From: Desulfovibrio sp.
Lineage (GTDB): Bacteria > Desulfobacterota > Desulfovibrionia > Desulfovibrionales > Desulfovibrionaceae
Assembly (NCBI GenBank): GCA_031279825.1
Contig: JAITHT010000012.1
Span: forward strand, 1-64,000
Reading direction: 5' to 3'
Length of the DNA stretch: 64,000 nt
Shown here piece after piece: positions 47,688 through 56,657 of this stretch. Position 1 is the first letter of the stretch; each line of letters opens with the position of its first letter. The notes beneath the pieces were generated by a model. That model worked only from the letters and a program-made list of their open reading frames with translations, had not been told where the DNA came from and made no database searches. The position numbers were made by a program, and so were the translations under genes.

Positions 47688-48839
47688 ATGCCTGATACGC
47701 TTGAACACTATGCCCCCGCTGTACCCCGGCCCGTCGCCAAAACGTGCATGATCAGCGACTTGGATCTTGGCACCGACGTCGCGGATCTGTTTGTTCTGGC
47801 TTCGGCTCAACAGGGACAAGCCCGTAACGGCCCTTACTGGCGTCTGGAATTGCGCGATGCCAGCGGCAGCATCAGCGGAAAAATTTGGAGTCCCCAGAGT
47901 CAGTCCTATTCGGGCATGGTGACGGGCATACCCGTATGGGTCAAAGGCCGGGTAACGAGCTACCGGGACAAACTGGAACTGGCGGTTGACTCCATACGAC
48001 CTCTGGTAGAGGAAGAGTCCGCTGCTCTTGATCTTTCGTTGTTCGTAGCCTCCAGCCCTCTTTCTCCTCCAGCCATGCTTGAAGAGTTGACGGCGTTATG
48101 CCGCAAGGAGTTAACGCATAAGCCATGGCGAAGACTCATCCTCGGCCTGCTTTCCGACAGCGATATCGCCGCGCGCCTGCGTCTGGCGCCAGCCGCTAAA
48201 AGCATGCACCACGCCTATGCCGGTGGGCTGCTGGAACACACCTTGTCCGTGGCCCGATTATGCATGCGTCTGGCGGATCAGTATCCGCAATTGGATCGTC
48301 AAACGCTTCTCGCCGGTGCGGTATGCCACGATCTCGGCAAAATATGGGAACTAAGCTCCGGCCTGGCTGTGGACTATACTCAGGCGGGCAGACTGCTTGG
48401 GCATATTTTCCTGATTTTGGAGAAATTGGAACCCGTCATCAAAAAATCCGGATTAGAATCCGGACTGGCTGAGCATTTACAGCATCTTATTCTTAGCCAC
48501 CACGGCACGCATGAATTCGGTTCGCCACGGTTGCCGGCCACAGCGGAAGCCCTAGCCTTGCATTATGCCGATACTATCGACGCCAAATTACAACAAATAC
48601 ATGTAGCTCTTGCCGAAATAGAAGACAATGGCTGGTCGGCGTATAATACTCCCTTGGAACGTTTTTTATTTCATGCCGCACCCACGCCGAAAGAGTCCGC
48701 CCCCCGGGCTGAACACTCGATAACGCGGCAGGCGCCCTCCCAGTCAAAAAACAAGGGCTCTACGGAAAACGGCAACGCCTCGTCGTCTGCCGACACAGAC
48801 AGCCCTCCGCGCCAGCAACCTTTACCCCTTTTCAGATGA
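47688..48839 (+). CDS. YhaM-like 3'-5' exoribonuclease (OB fold plus HD domain)
   Basis: 383 residues. N-terminal OB-fold ('YWRLELRDASGSISGKIW', about 40-110) and a central HD hydrolase domain with 'HHAYAGGLLEHTLSVARLC', 'GAVCHDLGKIWE' and 'HLILSHHGTHEFGSPRLPATAEALALHYADTIDAK'. This is the layout of YhaM/CBF1 nucleases. The C-terminal 60 residues are polar and Ser/Pro-rich, disordered. tmk starts inside its last codons (4-base overlap). Role: RNA (and DNA) 3' end trimming. Confidence 0.88.
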   Translation: MPDTLEHYAPAVPRPVAKTCMISDLDLGTDVADLFVLASAQQGQARNGPYWRLELRDASGSISGKIWSPQSQSYSGMVTGIPVWVKGRVTSYRDKLELAVDSIRPLVEEESAALDLSLFVASSPLSPPAMLEELTALCRKELTHKPWRRLILGLLSDSDIAARLRLAPAAKSMHHAYAGGLLEHTLSVARLCMRLADQYPQLDRQTLLAGAVCHDLGKIWELSSGLAVDYTQAGRLLGHIFLILEKLEPVIKKSGLESGLAEHLQHLILSHHGTHEFGSPRLPATAEALALHYADTIDAKLQQIHVALAEIEDNGWSAYNTPLERFLFHAAPTPKESAPRAEHSITRQAPSQSKNKGSTENGNASSSADTDSPPRQQPLPLFR

Positions 48840-49480
48840 TGTTTATTGCGTTTGAAGGCATAGAAGGCTCCGGCAAAAGCACGGTTCTTGAGTGGCTGTG
48901 CGATCGTTTCGCCGGACAAGGCGTCTCGTTTCTCCGTACGCGAGAACCAGGCGGCAGCGACATCGGCGAAACCCTGCGCGCTTTGCTCCTGGACGCTCGG
49001 CAAACTATCGTGCCGGAGGCGGAACTTTTTCTGTATCTGGCTGACCGAGCCCAACATGTGCGCCAAGTAATCCGTCCCGCCCTTGAACGGGGGGAATTTG
49101 TCATCTCCGATCGGTACGCCGATTCCACCATTGTGTATCAGGGATATGGCCGAGGTCTTGATGTTGAGGAGTTATTCCGCCTCAATGAAATAGCTGTGGG
49201 CGGCCTGTGGCCGGATATGACCGTTCTTCTGGATGTGGACCCCGCTGTCGGGTTGGACAGAGCCAGGGTGCGTAACCATGAACAAGGAACAGACGTCACC
49301 GAAGGCCGTTTCGAAACCGAAGAGTTGAGCTTTCATCACCGAATCCGTCAGGGCTATCTCGCATGGGCCAAACGCCATCCCCGGCGCTTTCATATTGTGG
49401 ACGCCGCTCTCCCTATGGAGTCTGTACGCGCCGTTATCGTAAATTTTATGAACACCCTGCTCTCACATAGCAACAAATGA
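48836..49480 (+). CDS. tmk: Thymidylate kinase
   Basis: 214 residues. Phosphorylates dTMP to dTDP. P-loop 'FIAFEGIEGSGKSTVLEWL', DR(Y/H) motif 'VISDRYADSTIVYQGYGRGLD' and a LID region ('RARVRNHEQGTDVTEGRFETEELSFHHRIRQGYLAWA'). Two ATG codons in a row at 48836 and 48839; the first overlaps the yhaM-like stop. Probably an operon with the preceding gene. Confidence 0.94.
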   Translation: MMFIAFEGIEGSGKSTVLEWLCDRFAGQGVSFLRTREPGGSDIGETLRALLLDARQTIVPEAELFLYLADRAQHVRQVIRPALERGEFVISDRYADSTIVYQGYGRGLDVEELFRLNEIAVGGLWPDMTVLLDVDPAVGLDRARVRNHEQGTDVTEGRFETEELSFHHRIRQGYLAWAKRHPRRFHIVDAALPMESVRAVIVNFMNTLLSHSNK

Positions 49481-49586
49481 AGAAATTCTTGCAGGATATG
49501 CTTGCAAATCCTTGCAGAGTATTTCAGAATTACAAAGATTCGTCGACTGTGTAATGGCCCTAAGGCGGGCTTTTCTGGAGGAAGTC

Positions 49587-50306
49587 ATGGCGGGAGGATC
49601 GTGGAAAGTTGCTTACGCGGACTTTGTTACCGCGATGATGGCGTTTTTTTTACTCATGTGGATCTTGAACATGGCACCTAAAGAAACCTTGACCGGCTTG
49701 GCTGGCTTTTTTCAATCCAACGCCCAAGCGCTGTCCAACACCGTTTCGCCGTACAGCATCTCAAATAATCCGATGGTGCAATACGTGGACAAACTGGACA
49801 CTCGCGACTTTAAAATGGATGAAATTGAGCAGTCGCACTATGCCATTGCCCAAGCGCTCAAGCAACTCCTCTTGCAAGACGCGCTGCCTTCAAGCTCAAG
49901 CGGCATTACGTCGGACGGTATTGGCGTGATGCTGCATATTACCTCGGATCTCATGTTTAAGCCAGGCACTGCGGAATTTACCGATGAGGGCAAAAAAATT
50001 CTGGATCAGGTCGTGGATGTCATGCACAAATACAAAGTCTATCTGGTTGTGCGCGGGCATGCGGATTCCTCTGAGAGCGGGGCTCCCGTGTATCCTTCAA
50101 AATGGGAACTTTCCGCCGGGCGGGGAAATTCCGCCGTGCGTTACCTGATCGGCAAAGGAATGAACCCCAACTTGATACGCAGTGTGGCGTACGCCGACAC
50201 CCGTCCGCGGGTGCCGTCAACCGTGCCCGGGGCCGCCGCCTTAAACAGCCGGGTGGAATTCAACTTTCACCGGCCTGAGGTAATGTCGACCATTGTCGGA
50301 TATTAG
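49587..50306 (+). CDS. MotB-like flagellar stator protein (OmpA-type C-terminus)
   Basis: 239 residues from ATG 49587, chosen for CTGGAGGAAG upstream and because 'GSWKVAYADFVTAMMAFFLLMWILN' is the MotB transmembrane helix with the proton-binding Asp ('YADF'). The C-terminal OmpA domain ('LMFKPGTAEFTDEGKKILDQVVDVMHKYKVYLVVRGHADSSE', 'ELSAGRGNSAVRYLIGKGMNP') anchors to peptidoglycan. The expected motA is not adjacent, so it may pair with a MotA encoded elsewhere. Confidence 0.88.
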   Translation: MAGGSWKVAYADFVTAMMAFFLLMWILNMAPKETLTGLAGFFQSNAQALSNTVSPYSISNNPMVQYVDKLDTRDFKMDEIEQSHYAIAQALKQLLLQDALPSSSSGITSDGIGVMLHITSDLMFKPGTAEFTDEGKKILDQVVDVMHKYKVYLVVRGHADSSESGAPVYPSKWELSAGRGNSAVRYLIGKGMNPNLIRSVAYADTRPRVPSTVPGAAALNSRVEFNFHRPEVMSTIVGY

Positions 50307-50307
50307 C

Positions 50308-50327
50308 GCATTTCACACGTGAAATGC
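50308..50327. terminator. Hairpin after motB
   Basis: GCATTTCAC / GTGAAATGC, two-base loop, starting two bases after the stop; it belongs to the group of 'GCATTTCA' palindromes found after several stop codons in this window. Convergent gene cbiD ends at 50460. Confidence 0.45.
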
Positions 50328-50459
50328 TTCGCATTACCCAGTAGTCGGTTATGCGCAGCGCCTGCTGTCTTGCCCTGTTTCTCTTGTTTGCGGCTGCGGG
50401 GTACGTGCCCGAATAGCGCGCGAGCGGCTTGAGGCACAGGAGGCTATTTCGCACGCATG

Positions 50460-51797
50460 TTATAGAAGCAATTGTCCATGTGTGGAAAACACGCGCAACG
50501 TCAATTCCGGAGAGTCTTTTCTGTCCGAAGCGCCGCTGGTAGTGGCCTTTTGCAGCCAATACCGCATCATGCTCAAGGCTCTTTGGGCAAGACGCTCCAA
50601 CACGGCTTTGCCCAGACGAGCATCCCGCTCCTGCAAAAGGGCAAAAGCTCCTGAGACCGTGGGCATGGCGCGTAAGGCGGCACAAAGGGATTCCGGCCCC
50701 CCGGCCTCCCGGCAATAGCTGGCCAACAACTCCATATCCGCGGAGGCCGCTGTCGCGTGAGTCCATTGCAGACCTTGGGCCAATTTCAGCAATTTTCCCG
50801 GAAAACAGACCCAGATGATACAGGTAAACGGACGTTGCACGGCCTCCCGCAGGGAAAAGGCGGCGTAATCCGCCACTTGTATGCCCGCCTGAGGGGACAG
50901 CGCCGGGTAAAGCGCAAAACCCAGGCGTTCGCTACGTCGCCCGGTGGCCAATAAGACGGTCCGCAAACCAAGCGCCGCCGCCACATCCAACCCCAGGCGG
51001 ACAGTGTCCTTCCATGCCTCATGGCTGTAAGGCCGCACGGTGCCTCTGGTGCCAAGAATGGAAAGACCACCTATAATGCCGAGGCGGGCGTTCAGGGTAT
51101 GCTTGGCCCGCGCCTCGCCGTCAGGCACAGACACCAACAGGTGAAGAGGGCCGGCATAGCCCAGCACGTCGGCCGCCTCCATGGCGGCCATGGCGATTTG
51201 CCGGCGGGGAATGGGATTGATAGCCGGCTCGCCTATCGCCGCCGGAAGACCCGGCAAAGTCACCGTACCTACACCTACACCGCCGTAAAGAACAATTGTC
51301 CGGGATTCCAGCGTCACCTCTATGGGGCTGGAGTAACCCCCGCCAGCGCCTTCCGGCAAGCGGGGGCGGCATGGCGCGCTTTCAGTCTCCTGTCTCCCTG
51401 CATGCGCCGTTTCGTCAACGCCGGGAAGATTCAGCAGCTTTCCCCCGGCAAGATCTTTACTTTGCTTTACGCACAGAGGAAACGGATATGCGGAAGCATG
51501 GACAATGATGCGCGCCCCATGGGTCACGTCTGGATCATCGCCGCCGTTTTTAATGATTGAGGCAAAAGCCGTGCTGCCCTCTTTTTTTCCATATGCAACA
51601 GGCACGATAAGCCTTGCGGGCGTCGGGAAGGGCTCGCGCCATGCATCCATGCACGGGCTGCCGTCGTCACAAAAGGGTGGCAGAAGCACGGCAACCGTTT
51701 CCGGCAACGGTGCGTCAAAAAGCAGATGTACAGCGGCAAAGGCTGCGGCAGAGGCTGCGGTACCGGTGCTGAATCCGTCTTGTAGGGGCCTTTGCAT
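50460..51797 (-). CDS. cbiD: Cobalt-precorrin-5B C1-methyltransferase
   Basis: 445 residues from ATG 51797 ('MQRPLQDGFSTGTAASAAAFAAV'). Upstream in-frame TTG is unlikely. CbiD methylates C1 of the corrin ring in the anaerobic cobalamin pathway. Typical blocks are 'GFSTGTAASAAA', 'KNGGDDPDVTHGARI', 'GVGTVTLPGLPAAIGEPAINPIPRRQI', 'NARLGIIGGLSILGTRGTVRPYSHEAW' and 'GRRSERLGFALYPALS'. Slightly long for the family (usually about 370-400), with an insertion around 125-150. Other cbi genes are not in the window; no B12 riboswitch was recognised upstream. Confidence 0.93.
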   Translation of the reverse strand: MQRPLQDGFSTGTAASAAAFAAVHLLFDAPLPETVAVLLPPFCDDGSPCMDAWREPFPTPARLIVPVAYGKKEGSTAFASIIKNGGDDPDVTHGARIIVHASAYPFPLCVKQSKDLAGGKLLNLPGVDETAHAGRQETESAPCRPRLPEGAGGGYSSPIEVTLESRTIVLYGGVGVGTVTLPGLPAAIGEPAINPIPRRQIAMAAMEAADVLGYAGPLHLLVSVPDGEARAKHTLNARLGIIGGLSILGTRGTVRPYSHEAWKDTVRLGLDVAAALGLRTVLLATGRRSERLGFALYPALSPQAGIQVADYAAFSLREAVQRPFTCIIWVCFPGKLLKLAQGLQWTHATAASADMELLASYCREAGGPESLCAALRAMPTVSGAFALLQERDARLGKAVLERLAQRALSMMRYWLQKATTSGASDRKDSPELTLRVFSTHGQLLL

Positions 51798-51922
51798 AAA
51801 AAAGAGATGAAGACCTCCCGTCCTACCGATTTGAGGGAGGGTAAACAACCTATTGAAACATTACAGAACACATTTCTCAGACATTATTATTCCCTTGACC
51901 ACAGGGTGGGGGCATATATGCT

Positions 51923-54376
51923 CTAAAAAAACATCTCATTCTTCAATAATTGCTCACCGCTGTTATCCTCGCCGCCATCGCCGCCGGCATCATATCTTGG
52001 GGGAATTGCGGTGATGCACGGAAAGCCTCCGGATAGCGCGCCATCTTCTGAAGAGTCTCCGCGAACCCAGGAGATGCCGGGCGGCACGCTGAAATCATCA
52101 GGCGGGTACAGGGGGTCGGCCACTTGTCGGTATTTGATGAAAATAGGCAGAGCCGCCTTGCCGCCGTATTCTGATCTCCCCATGGGAAGGTTATTGTCGT
52201 AGCCCACGTAAACGCTGGTGACGAGGTGCGGGGTAAAGCCTATGAACCATGCATCGCGTTCGTCATTGGACGTGCCGGTTTTGCCGCCCATGGGACGGCC
52301 GAGCACGCGGGCGGCGCTGCCTGTGCCTCCGGTTATGACGCCTTTAAGGAGATAATTCATGATAAAAGCGTTTTGGGGAGAAATAGCTCCTCTCGTATCC
52401 GGTTCGAAACTCACCAGAGTTTCGTTCCAACTATTGTTAATAGCGGTGATGATGCGCGGTTTAATGCGTACGCCCTTATTGGCGAACGCGGTATAGACCT
52501 CCGCCATGGTTTGCGGAGTGGTTTCATAGCTGCCCAAGCTTACCGCCAACACGGCGGGAATGTCGCCGGATATACCGAGATCGTGGGCGCGTTGGATGAC
52601 GAGATCCATGCCCACCTGCTGGGCCACGCGCACGGTGCAGACGTTGCGCGATGCGGCCAGAGCCCTGCTCACGGGCATTGGGCCGAGAAACTTGCCGTCG
52701 GCGTTGCCCGGCGTCCAGACTCTGCGAGTATATCTGTCCGGTAAGGCAAAGGGGGTATCGTACACAATGGTGCCGGGCGTGAATCCCTGATCTACGGCAG
52801 CAGAGTAAACTATGGGCTTGAAGGAGGAGCCGGGTTGGCGTTTGGCCTGCGTGGCGCGGTTGAACTGACTTTCCGGAGAAAAGGCGTAGCCGCCGGCTAT
52901 GGCCACCAAATCGCCGCTGTCCACTTCAATGGAGGCTACCGCGCCTTGCAAATCGGGCATTTGTTCAAGGCTGAGTTGGATGGGCGTTTCCTGAGTCACG
53001 GCGGAGGAATCGTATGGCGTCGTCGGATTCTTCTTGTTCCCCGGATCAGCGGGAAAACTTATCGGATTGGCCATTCCTTTGCTGCCGACAGCGGATACCC
53101 AAACCACGTCTCCGGGCGCGAGCACCTTGGTGGCTTCGCGGATTGCGGCAACCGATGCCGCTGCAATCTTGGGGTTAGGCGTACGGCACCAACCCATGGT
53201 TCTGACGTGTATATAGCCTTTGTAATTATTGCCCAGGCTCGCTTCCGCACCGTCCTTGGTCACCTTGAGGATCAGCGCCTTTGTCCAGCCTGCGTTATCC
53301 AGACGTTGCGGAGCGAATGCCTGTTTTTTTAAAAAGAGTTCGTATTCCGCAGGAGGGACTTGTTCTATCGGCCCGCGCCAACCTCGCCGGTGATCCGCTT
53401 CATTCAGGCCGGCGCGCAACGCATATTCCGCAGCCCTCTGGTGGAGAGGATCCATGGCCGTATATACATGCAGGCCGCCGTTATAAACCGCTTGCTCGCC
53501 GTACAAGTCAATGGAGATGCCCAAGCGCTTGACGTTGTCCTCATCAAAAAAGGCGATGAGTTGTCGGCGCACTTCTTCCAGATACCATGAACCTACGGTC
53601 CAGGATGGATCCGCCATCCCTTTGTATATCATGGGTTGGGCCACAGCCGCATCATATTCTTGTTTGGAGATGAAGCCCACTTGCAACATGCGCCCCAGCA
53701 CCCAGAGTTGGCGTTTCCGGGCGGCCTCGGGGTTTGTAAAGGGATTGTTTTCGGAAGGAGCCTTGGGCAGGGCAGCGAGCACGGCGCATTCCGCCGTGGT
53801 CAGATCCTTGATATGTTTGGCGAAGTAGGTGCGAGCCGCCGCTTCCACTCCATGGGCGCTGTTGCCGAGATAAATATGGTTGAGATATATGTAAAGAATC
53901 TGTTCTTTGGTCAGATACTTTTCCAGATCAAGAGCCAGGAGAGCTTCTCTGATCTTTCTCCGCAAGTCTCTTTTCGGACCCACAACCAATTGCTTCACCA
54001 ATTGTTGCGTAATGGTGCTCCCCCCGCTGACCGTCTTTACAGCCAGCAGGTTGGTGATGAAGGCGCGCGCTATTGCATAGAAGTCCACTCCTTCATGTGC
54101 GTAAAAGCGAGCGTCTTCAGTCGCTAAAAAAGCTTTGACCAGATAGGGAGACATCTCCTCAAGGTTGACGAGAAAGCGTTTTTCACGAAAAAAATATCCC
54201 ATGATGCTGCCGTCTCTGGCATAGACCGTAGTCACCTGGGCGGGACGGTAATCCTGCACCTTAGTGATGCTGGGCAGATCGTGCGAAGCCCAGACGTATA
54301 TTCCAAATAAGGCGATCCCTCCAAGAATCCCCAACGTGCTGAAAGAGATGAGCAGAAAAACCAAGATGCGTTTCAT
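51923..54376 (-). CDS. mrcA: Penicillin-binding protein 1A
   Basis: 817 residues. Bifunctional class A PBP: membrane anchor 'ILVFLLISFSTLGILGGIALFGIYVWA', glycosyltransferase GT51 ('AFLATEDARFYAHEGVDFYAIARAFITNL', 'VSGGSTITQQLVKQL', 'YLNHIYLGNSAHGVEAAARTYF'), an OB-like insert, then transpeptidase with SxxK 'GSSFKPIVY', SxN 'SRN' in 'ALAASRNVCTVRV' and KTG 'GGKTGTSND'. Builds and cross-links peptidoglycan. ATG at 54376. Confidence 0.95.
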   Translation of the reverse strand: MKRILVFLLISFSTLGILGGIALFGIYVWASHDLPSITKVQDYRPAQVTTVYARDGSIMGYFFREKRFLVNLEEMSPYLVKAFLATEDARFYAHEGVDFYAIARAFITNLLAVKTVSGGSTITQQLVKQLVVGPKRDLRRKIREALLALDLEKYLTKEQILYIYLNHIYLGNSAHGVEAAARTYFAKHIKDLTTAECAVLAALPKAPSENNPFTNPEAARKRQLWVLGRMLQVGFISKQEYDAAVAQPMIYKGMADPSWTVGSWYLEEVRRQLIAFFDEDNVKRLGISIDLYGEQAVYNGGLHVYTAMDPLHQRAAEYALRAGLNEADHRRGWRGPIEQVPPAEYELFLKKQAFAPQRLDNAGWTKALILKVTKDGAEASLGNNYKGYIHVRTMGWCRTPNPKIAAASVAAIREATKVLAPGDVVWVSAVGSKGMANPISFPADPGNKKNPTTPYDSSAVTQETPIQLSLEQMPDLQGAVASIEVDSGDLVAIAGGYAFSPESQFNRATQAKRQPGSSFKPIVYSAAVDQGFTPGTIVYDTPFALPDRYTRRVWTPGNADGKFLGPMPVSRALAASRNVCTVRVAQQVGMDLVIQRAHDLGISGDIPAVLAVSLGSYETTPQTMAEVYTAFANKGVRIKPRIITAINNSWNETLVSFEPDTRGAISPQNAFIMNYLLKGVITGGTGSAARVLGRPMGGKTGTSNDERDAWFIGFTPHLVTSVYVGYDNNLPMGRSEYGGKAALPIFIKYRQVADPLYPPDDFSVPPGISWVRGDSSEDGALSGGFPCITAIPPRYDAGGDGGEDNSGEQLLKNEMFF

Positions 54377-54442
54377 AAGACTGTACCTGTATGGCCGTGG
54401 GGCATATATGCTGTGTTAAAAATAAGAAGAAGAGGGGGAGGC

Positions 54443-55114
54443 TTACTCAAGGCCCCAGTCTTTTCTTAAGGCTGAGTGCTGCATCCGGACCGTTGCGGAG
54501 GTGGACCGCAACAGCGCGATTCCATGGGCTGGCCCGTATGCCTTTTGAAAAATAAGACAATCCGTTGAGGAAAACAAGGTCAGGCTGCCCCCTATGAGCC
54601 AAGCGGGAAATAGAAGACAGTACCATGGTCGGGCACTCCGTGGCAAACGGCATCCGGAACTGCCCAGAAATGCGCATGAGCCGTCAGAGCGCGTCCGTAG
54701 CGACAAATGCCGTCCGTTTACCGGAAACAGCGTCATAATGCGTTTTTTTTGTCCTGTAAACAAGGCGCACATGGAGGAGATGAAGTCCGGCCTATTTTCT
54801 TCCTCAGCGCATAAGGCGTCTCCTCCCGGTGGCGGCGCGGCCATATCTTGTAGCGGCGCGCTTTCGGGAGATATCCTTTCTTCCTCCCGGGCAAAACTTT
54901 CCGTATCGGCCGGCGGGGAGACTGTCGCCAGATGTCTGTAAGGAACAAGCCGGCGCCATTCCGGGAGAGAAAGCGGAAAACTCAAGTACGTCCGTTGCGG
55001 ATCTGTACGGCAGCAGCCCCCTTTGTCCTCGGCGCACAGCCTGCACAGGGCATCTCCCTGTGCAGGAGCATCCAAAGCAGGCGCAGGGATGAAATTATCC
55101 AGTATAAAGTTCAT
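54443..55114 (-). CDS. Cysteine-cluster protein (YkgJ/zinc- or iron-chelating type)
   Basis: 223 residues. N-terminal 'LCRLCAEDKGGCCRTDPQRTYLSFPLSLPEW' and a second set 'CAFLGSSGCRLPRSARPWYCLLFPAW': the spaced CxxC...CC and C...C...Y-C pattern of the YkgJ family, which is thought to bind metal or an Fe-S centre. Between them is a variable acidic stretch. The C-terminus is basic. Role unknown; the nearest neighbours are PBP1A and phosphomannomutase. Confidence 0.72.
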   Translation of the reverse strand: MNFILDNFIPAPALDAPAQGDALCRLCAEDKGGCCRTDPQRTYLSFPLSLPEWRRLVPYRHLATVSPPADTESFAREEERISPESAPLQDMAAPPPGGDALCAEEENRPDFISSMCALFTGQKKRIMTLFPVNGRHLSLRTRSDGSCAFLGSSGCRLPRSARPWYCLLFPAWLIGGSLTLFSSTDCLIFQKAYGPAHGIALLRSTSATVRMQHSALRKDWGLE

Positions 55115-55267
55115 GAGAAACTGCCGCTACGTTGCAAGATTGATGTGGATGTGCGCGGGAAGGTATCTGCGCGTAAGCCGGAGCGGATGGGCGAAAAAAG
55201 TGTGCGTACGGGGCGCATGCGTTACGGCGGTGCCTCAATAAAGTATAGTTGCACTGACAGGAGACTA

Positions 55268-56626
55268 TTACCGGATAAGCGCGAGCAATTCGTCCCGCCT
55301 TGCTTCCATCAGGGAAGGATCGGCTCGGCTCTCCACATTCAGGCGCAGCAGCGGTTCCGTGTTTGACGAGCGTAAATTAAAACGCCAGTCTCCCATATCC
55401 ACGCTCAAGCCATCCACAAAAGTCACGGTTTTGGCCGTTTTTTCATAGCGCACACGGACCGCTTCCAGAATTTGCCCGACATTACCTACGCTCCGGTTGA
55501 TTTCGCCGCTTACCGGGAAAAGGCGCATTCGCTCTTTCACCAATTCGGACAAAGGCTTGCCGCTATGGCTGAGTAATTTGTACAACAGCAGCCAGGCGAG
55601 CATGCCGCTGTCGCAATGGGAAAAATCACGGAAATAGTGGTGCGCGCTCATCTCTCCGCCGTACAAGGCATTTTCGGCGCGCATACGCTCCTTCATAAAG
55701 GCATGACCGGCTTTACTTTCAAAGGGAATTCCTCCGGCTGCCAGAACCATTTCCTGCGTATTCCAGACAAGACGCGAGTCATGTATGATTGTTTCTCCCG
55801 GATGCTCCGCCAACAGCGTTGCGGCTATCAGACCCACCACATAGTATCCTTCAATGAAGTTTCCTTGTTCGTCAAAAAAGAAACAGCGATCGAAATCGCC
55901 ATCAAAGGCAACGCCGATATCCGCCCTATGCCGTAGTACTGCCAGACTTGTCACCCTTCTATTCTCAGGCAGCAGGGGGTTGGGCACTCCGTTGGGAAAC
56001 GTGCCGTCAGGCTCCTCATGGAGAGGGATGATCGTGCAGGGCAAACGGGAGAGAATGTCTCGTATGGGCAGCCAGGCGCAGCCATTGCCGGCGTTAATCA
56101 CTATGGTCAGGGGGGCGAACTGCCTTAGGGTCTTTTCACCGAAATAGCCAAGCAAGTGATCAGTATATTCCGTCCGGAAGGTTTGCCGGCGCGTATTCCC
56201 CTTTTTCCGGACGATGGGTAAATCTTTGGAGAGGATGCGATCTCTGACGGCGTGCAGGCCGCTGTCCGCGCTGACAGGCGCGGCTCCGGCGCGCACCAGT
56301 TTCATGCCGTTCCAGTCCGCCGGATTATGGCTGGCCGTAATCATAATGCCGCCGTCAAAACCTTGGCTGAACGTGGCATGATATACTTCTTCCGTACCGC
56401 AAAGGCCTATATCCACAACCTCTACTCCTCCATCCTCAAGGCCGTTAGCCAGCACCAGAGAGATATCCCGACTGGAAAGGCGCGCGTCCCGGCCGATGCA
56501 GACGGTCGTAGGCGCAAACTCGGCGGCAAAGGCTAAGCCGATTTGCCTGGCCAACTCCAGATTGAGTTCCTCGGGTACACGTCCTCGAATGTCATATGCC
56601 TTGAAACAGGAAAGGGCTGTGGACAT
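55268..56626 (-). CDS. Phosphomannomutase/phosphoglucomutase
   Basis: 452 residues from ATG 56626, seven bases after GGAGG. Interconverts hexose 6- and 1-phosphates for nucleotide-sugar synthesis. Start 'FKAYDIRGRVPEELN', phosphoserine loop 'GGIMITASHNPADWNGMKLV', metal loop 'GVAFDGDFDRCFFFDEQGN', sugar-binding 'YGGEMSAHHYFRDF' and phosphate-binding 'RSSNTEPLLRLNVES'. Of the AlgC/ManB type. Could supply precursors for the surface-sugar cassette at 18757, but that link is inference. Confidence 0.94.
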   Translation of the reverse strand: MSTALSCFKAYDIRGRVPEELNLELARQIGLAFAAEFAPTTVCIGRDARLSSRDISLVLANGLEDGGVEVVDIGLCGTEEVYHATFSQGFDGGIMITASHNPADWNGMKLVRAGAAPVSADSGLHAVRDRILSKDLPIVRKKGNTRRQTFRTEYTDHLLGYFGEKTLRQFAPLTIVINAGNGCAWLPIRDILSRLPCTIIPLHEEPDGTFPNGVPNPLLPENRRVTSLAVLRHRADIGVAFDGDFDRCFFFDEQGNFIEGYYVVGLIAATLLAEHPGETIIHDSRLVWNTQEMVLAAGGIPFESKAGHAFMKERMRAENALYGGEMSAHHYFRDFSHCDSGMLAWLLLYKLLSHSGKPLSELVKERMRLFPVSGEINRSVGNVGQILEAVRVRYEKTAKTVTFVDGLSVDMGDWRFNLRSSNTEPLLRLNVESRADPSLMEARRDELLALIR

Positions 56627-56657
56627 GTGGGCCTCCAAAAAATTGCGATAAGCGTGA

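Noticed and set aside
51798-51922. Cobalamin riboswitch upstream of cbiD
   Set aside because: The gap is only about 125 bases and lacks a recognisable B12 box (AGYCMGgAGaCCkGCcd-like).
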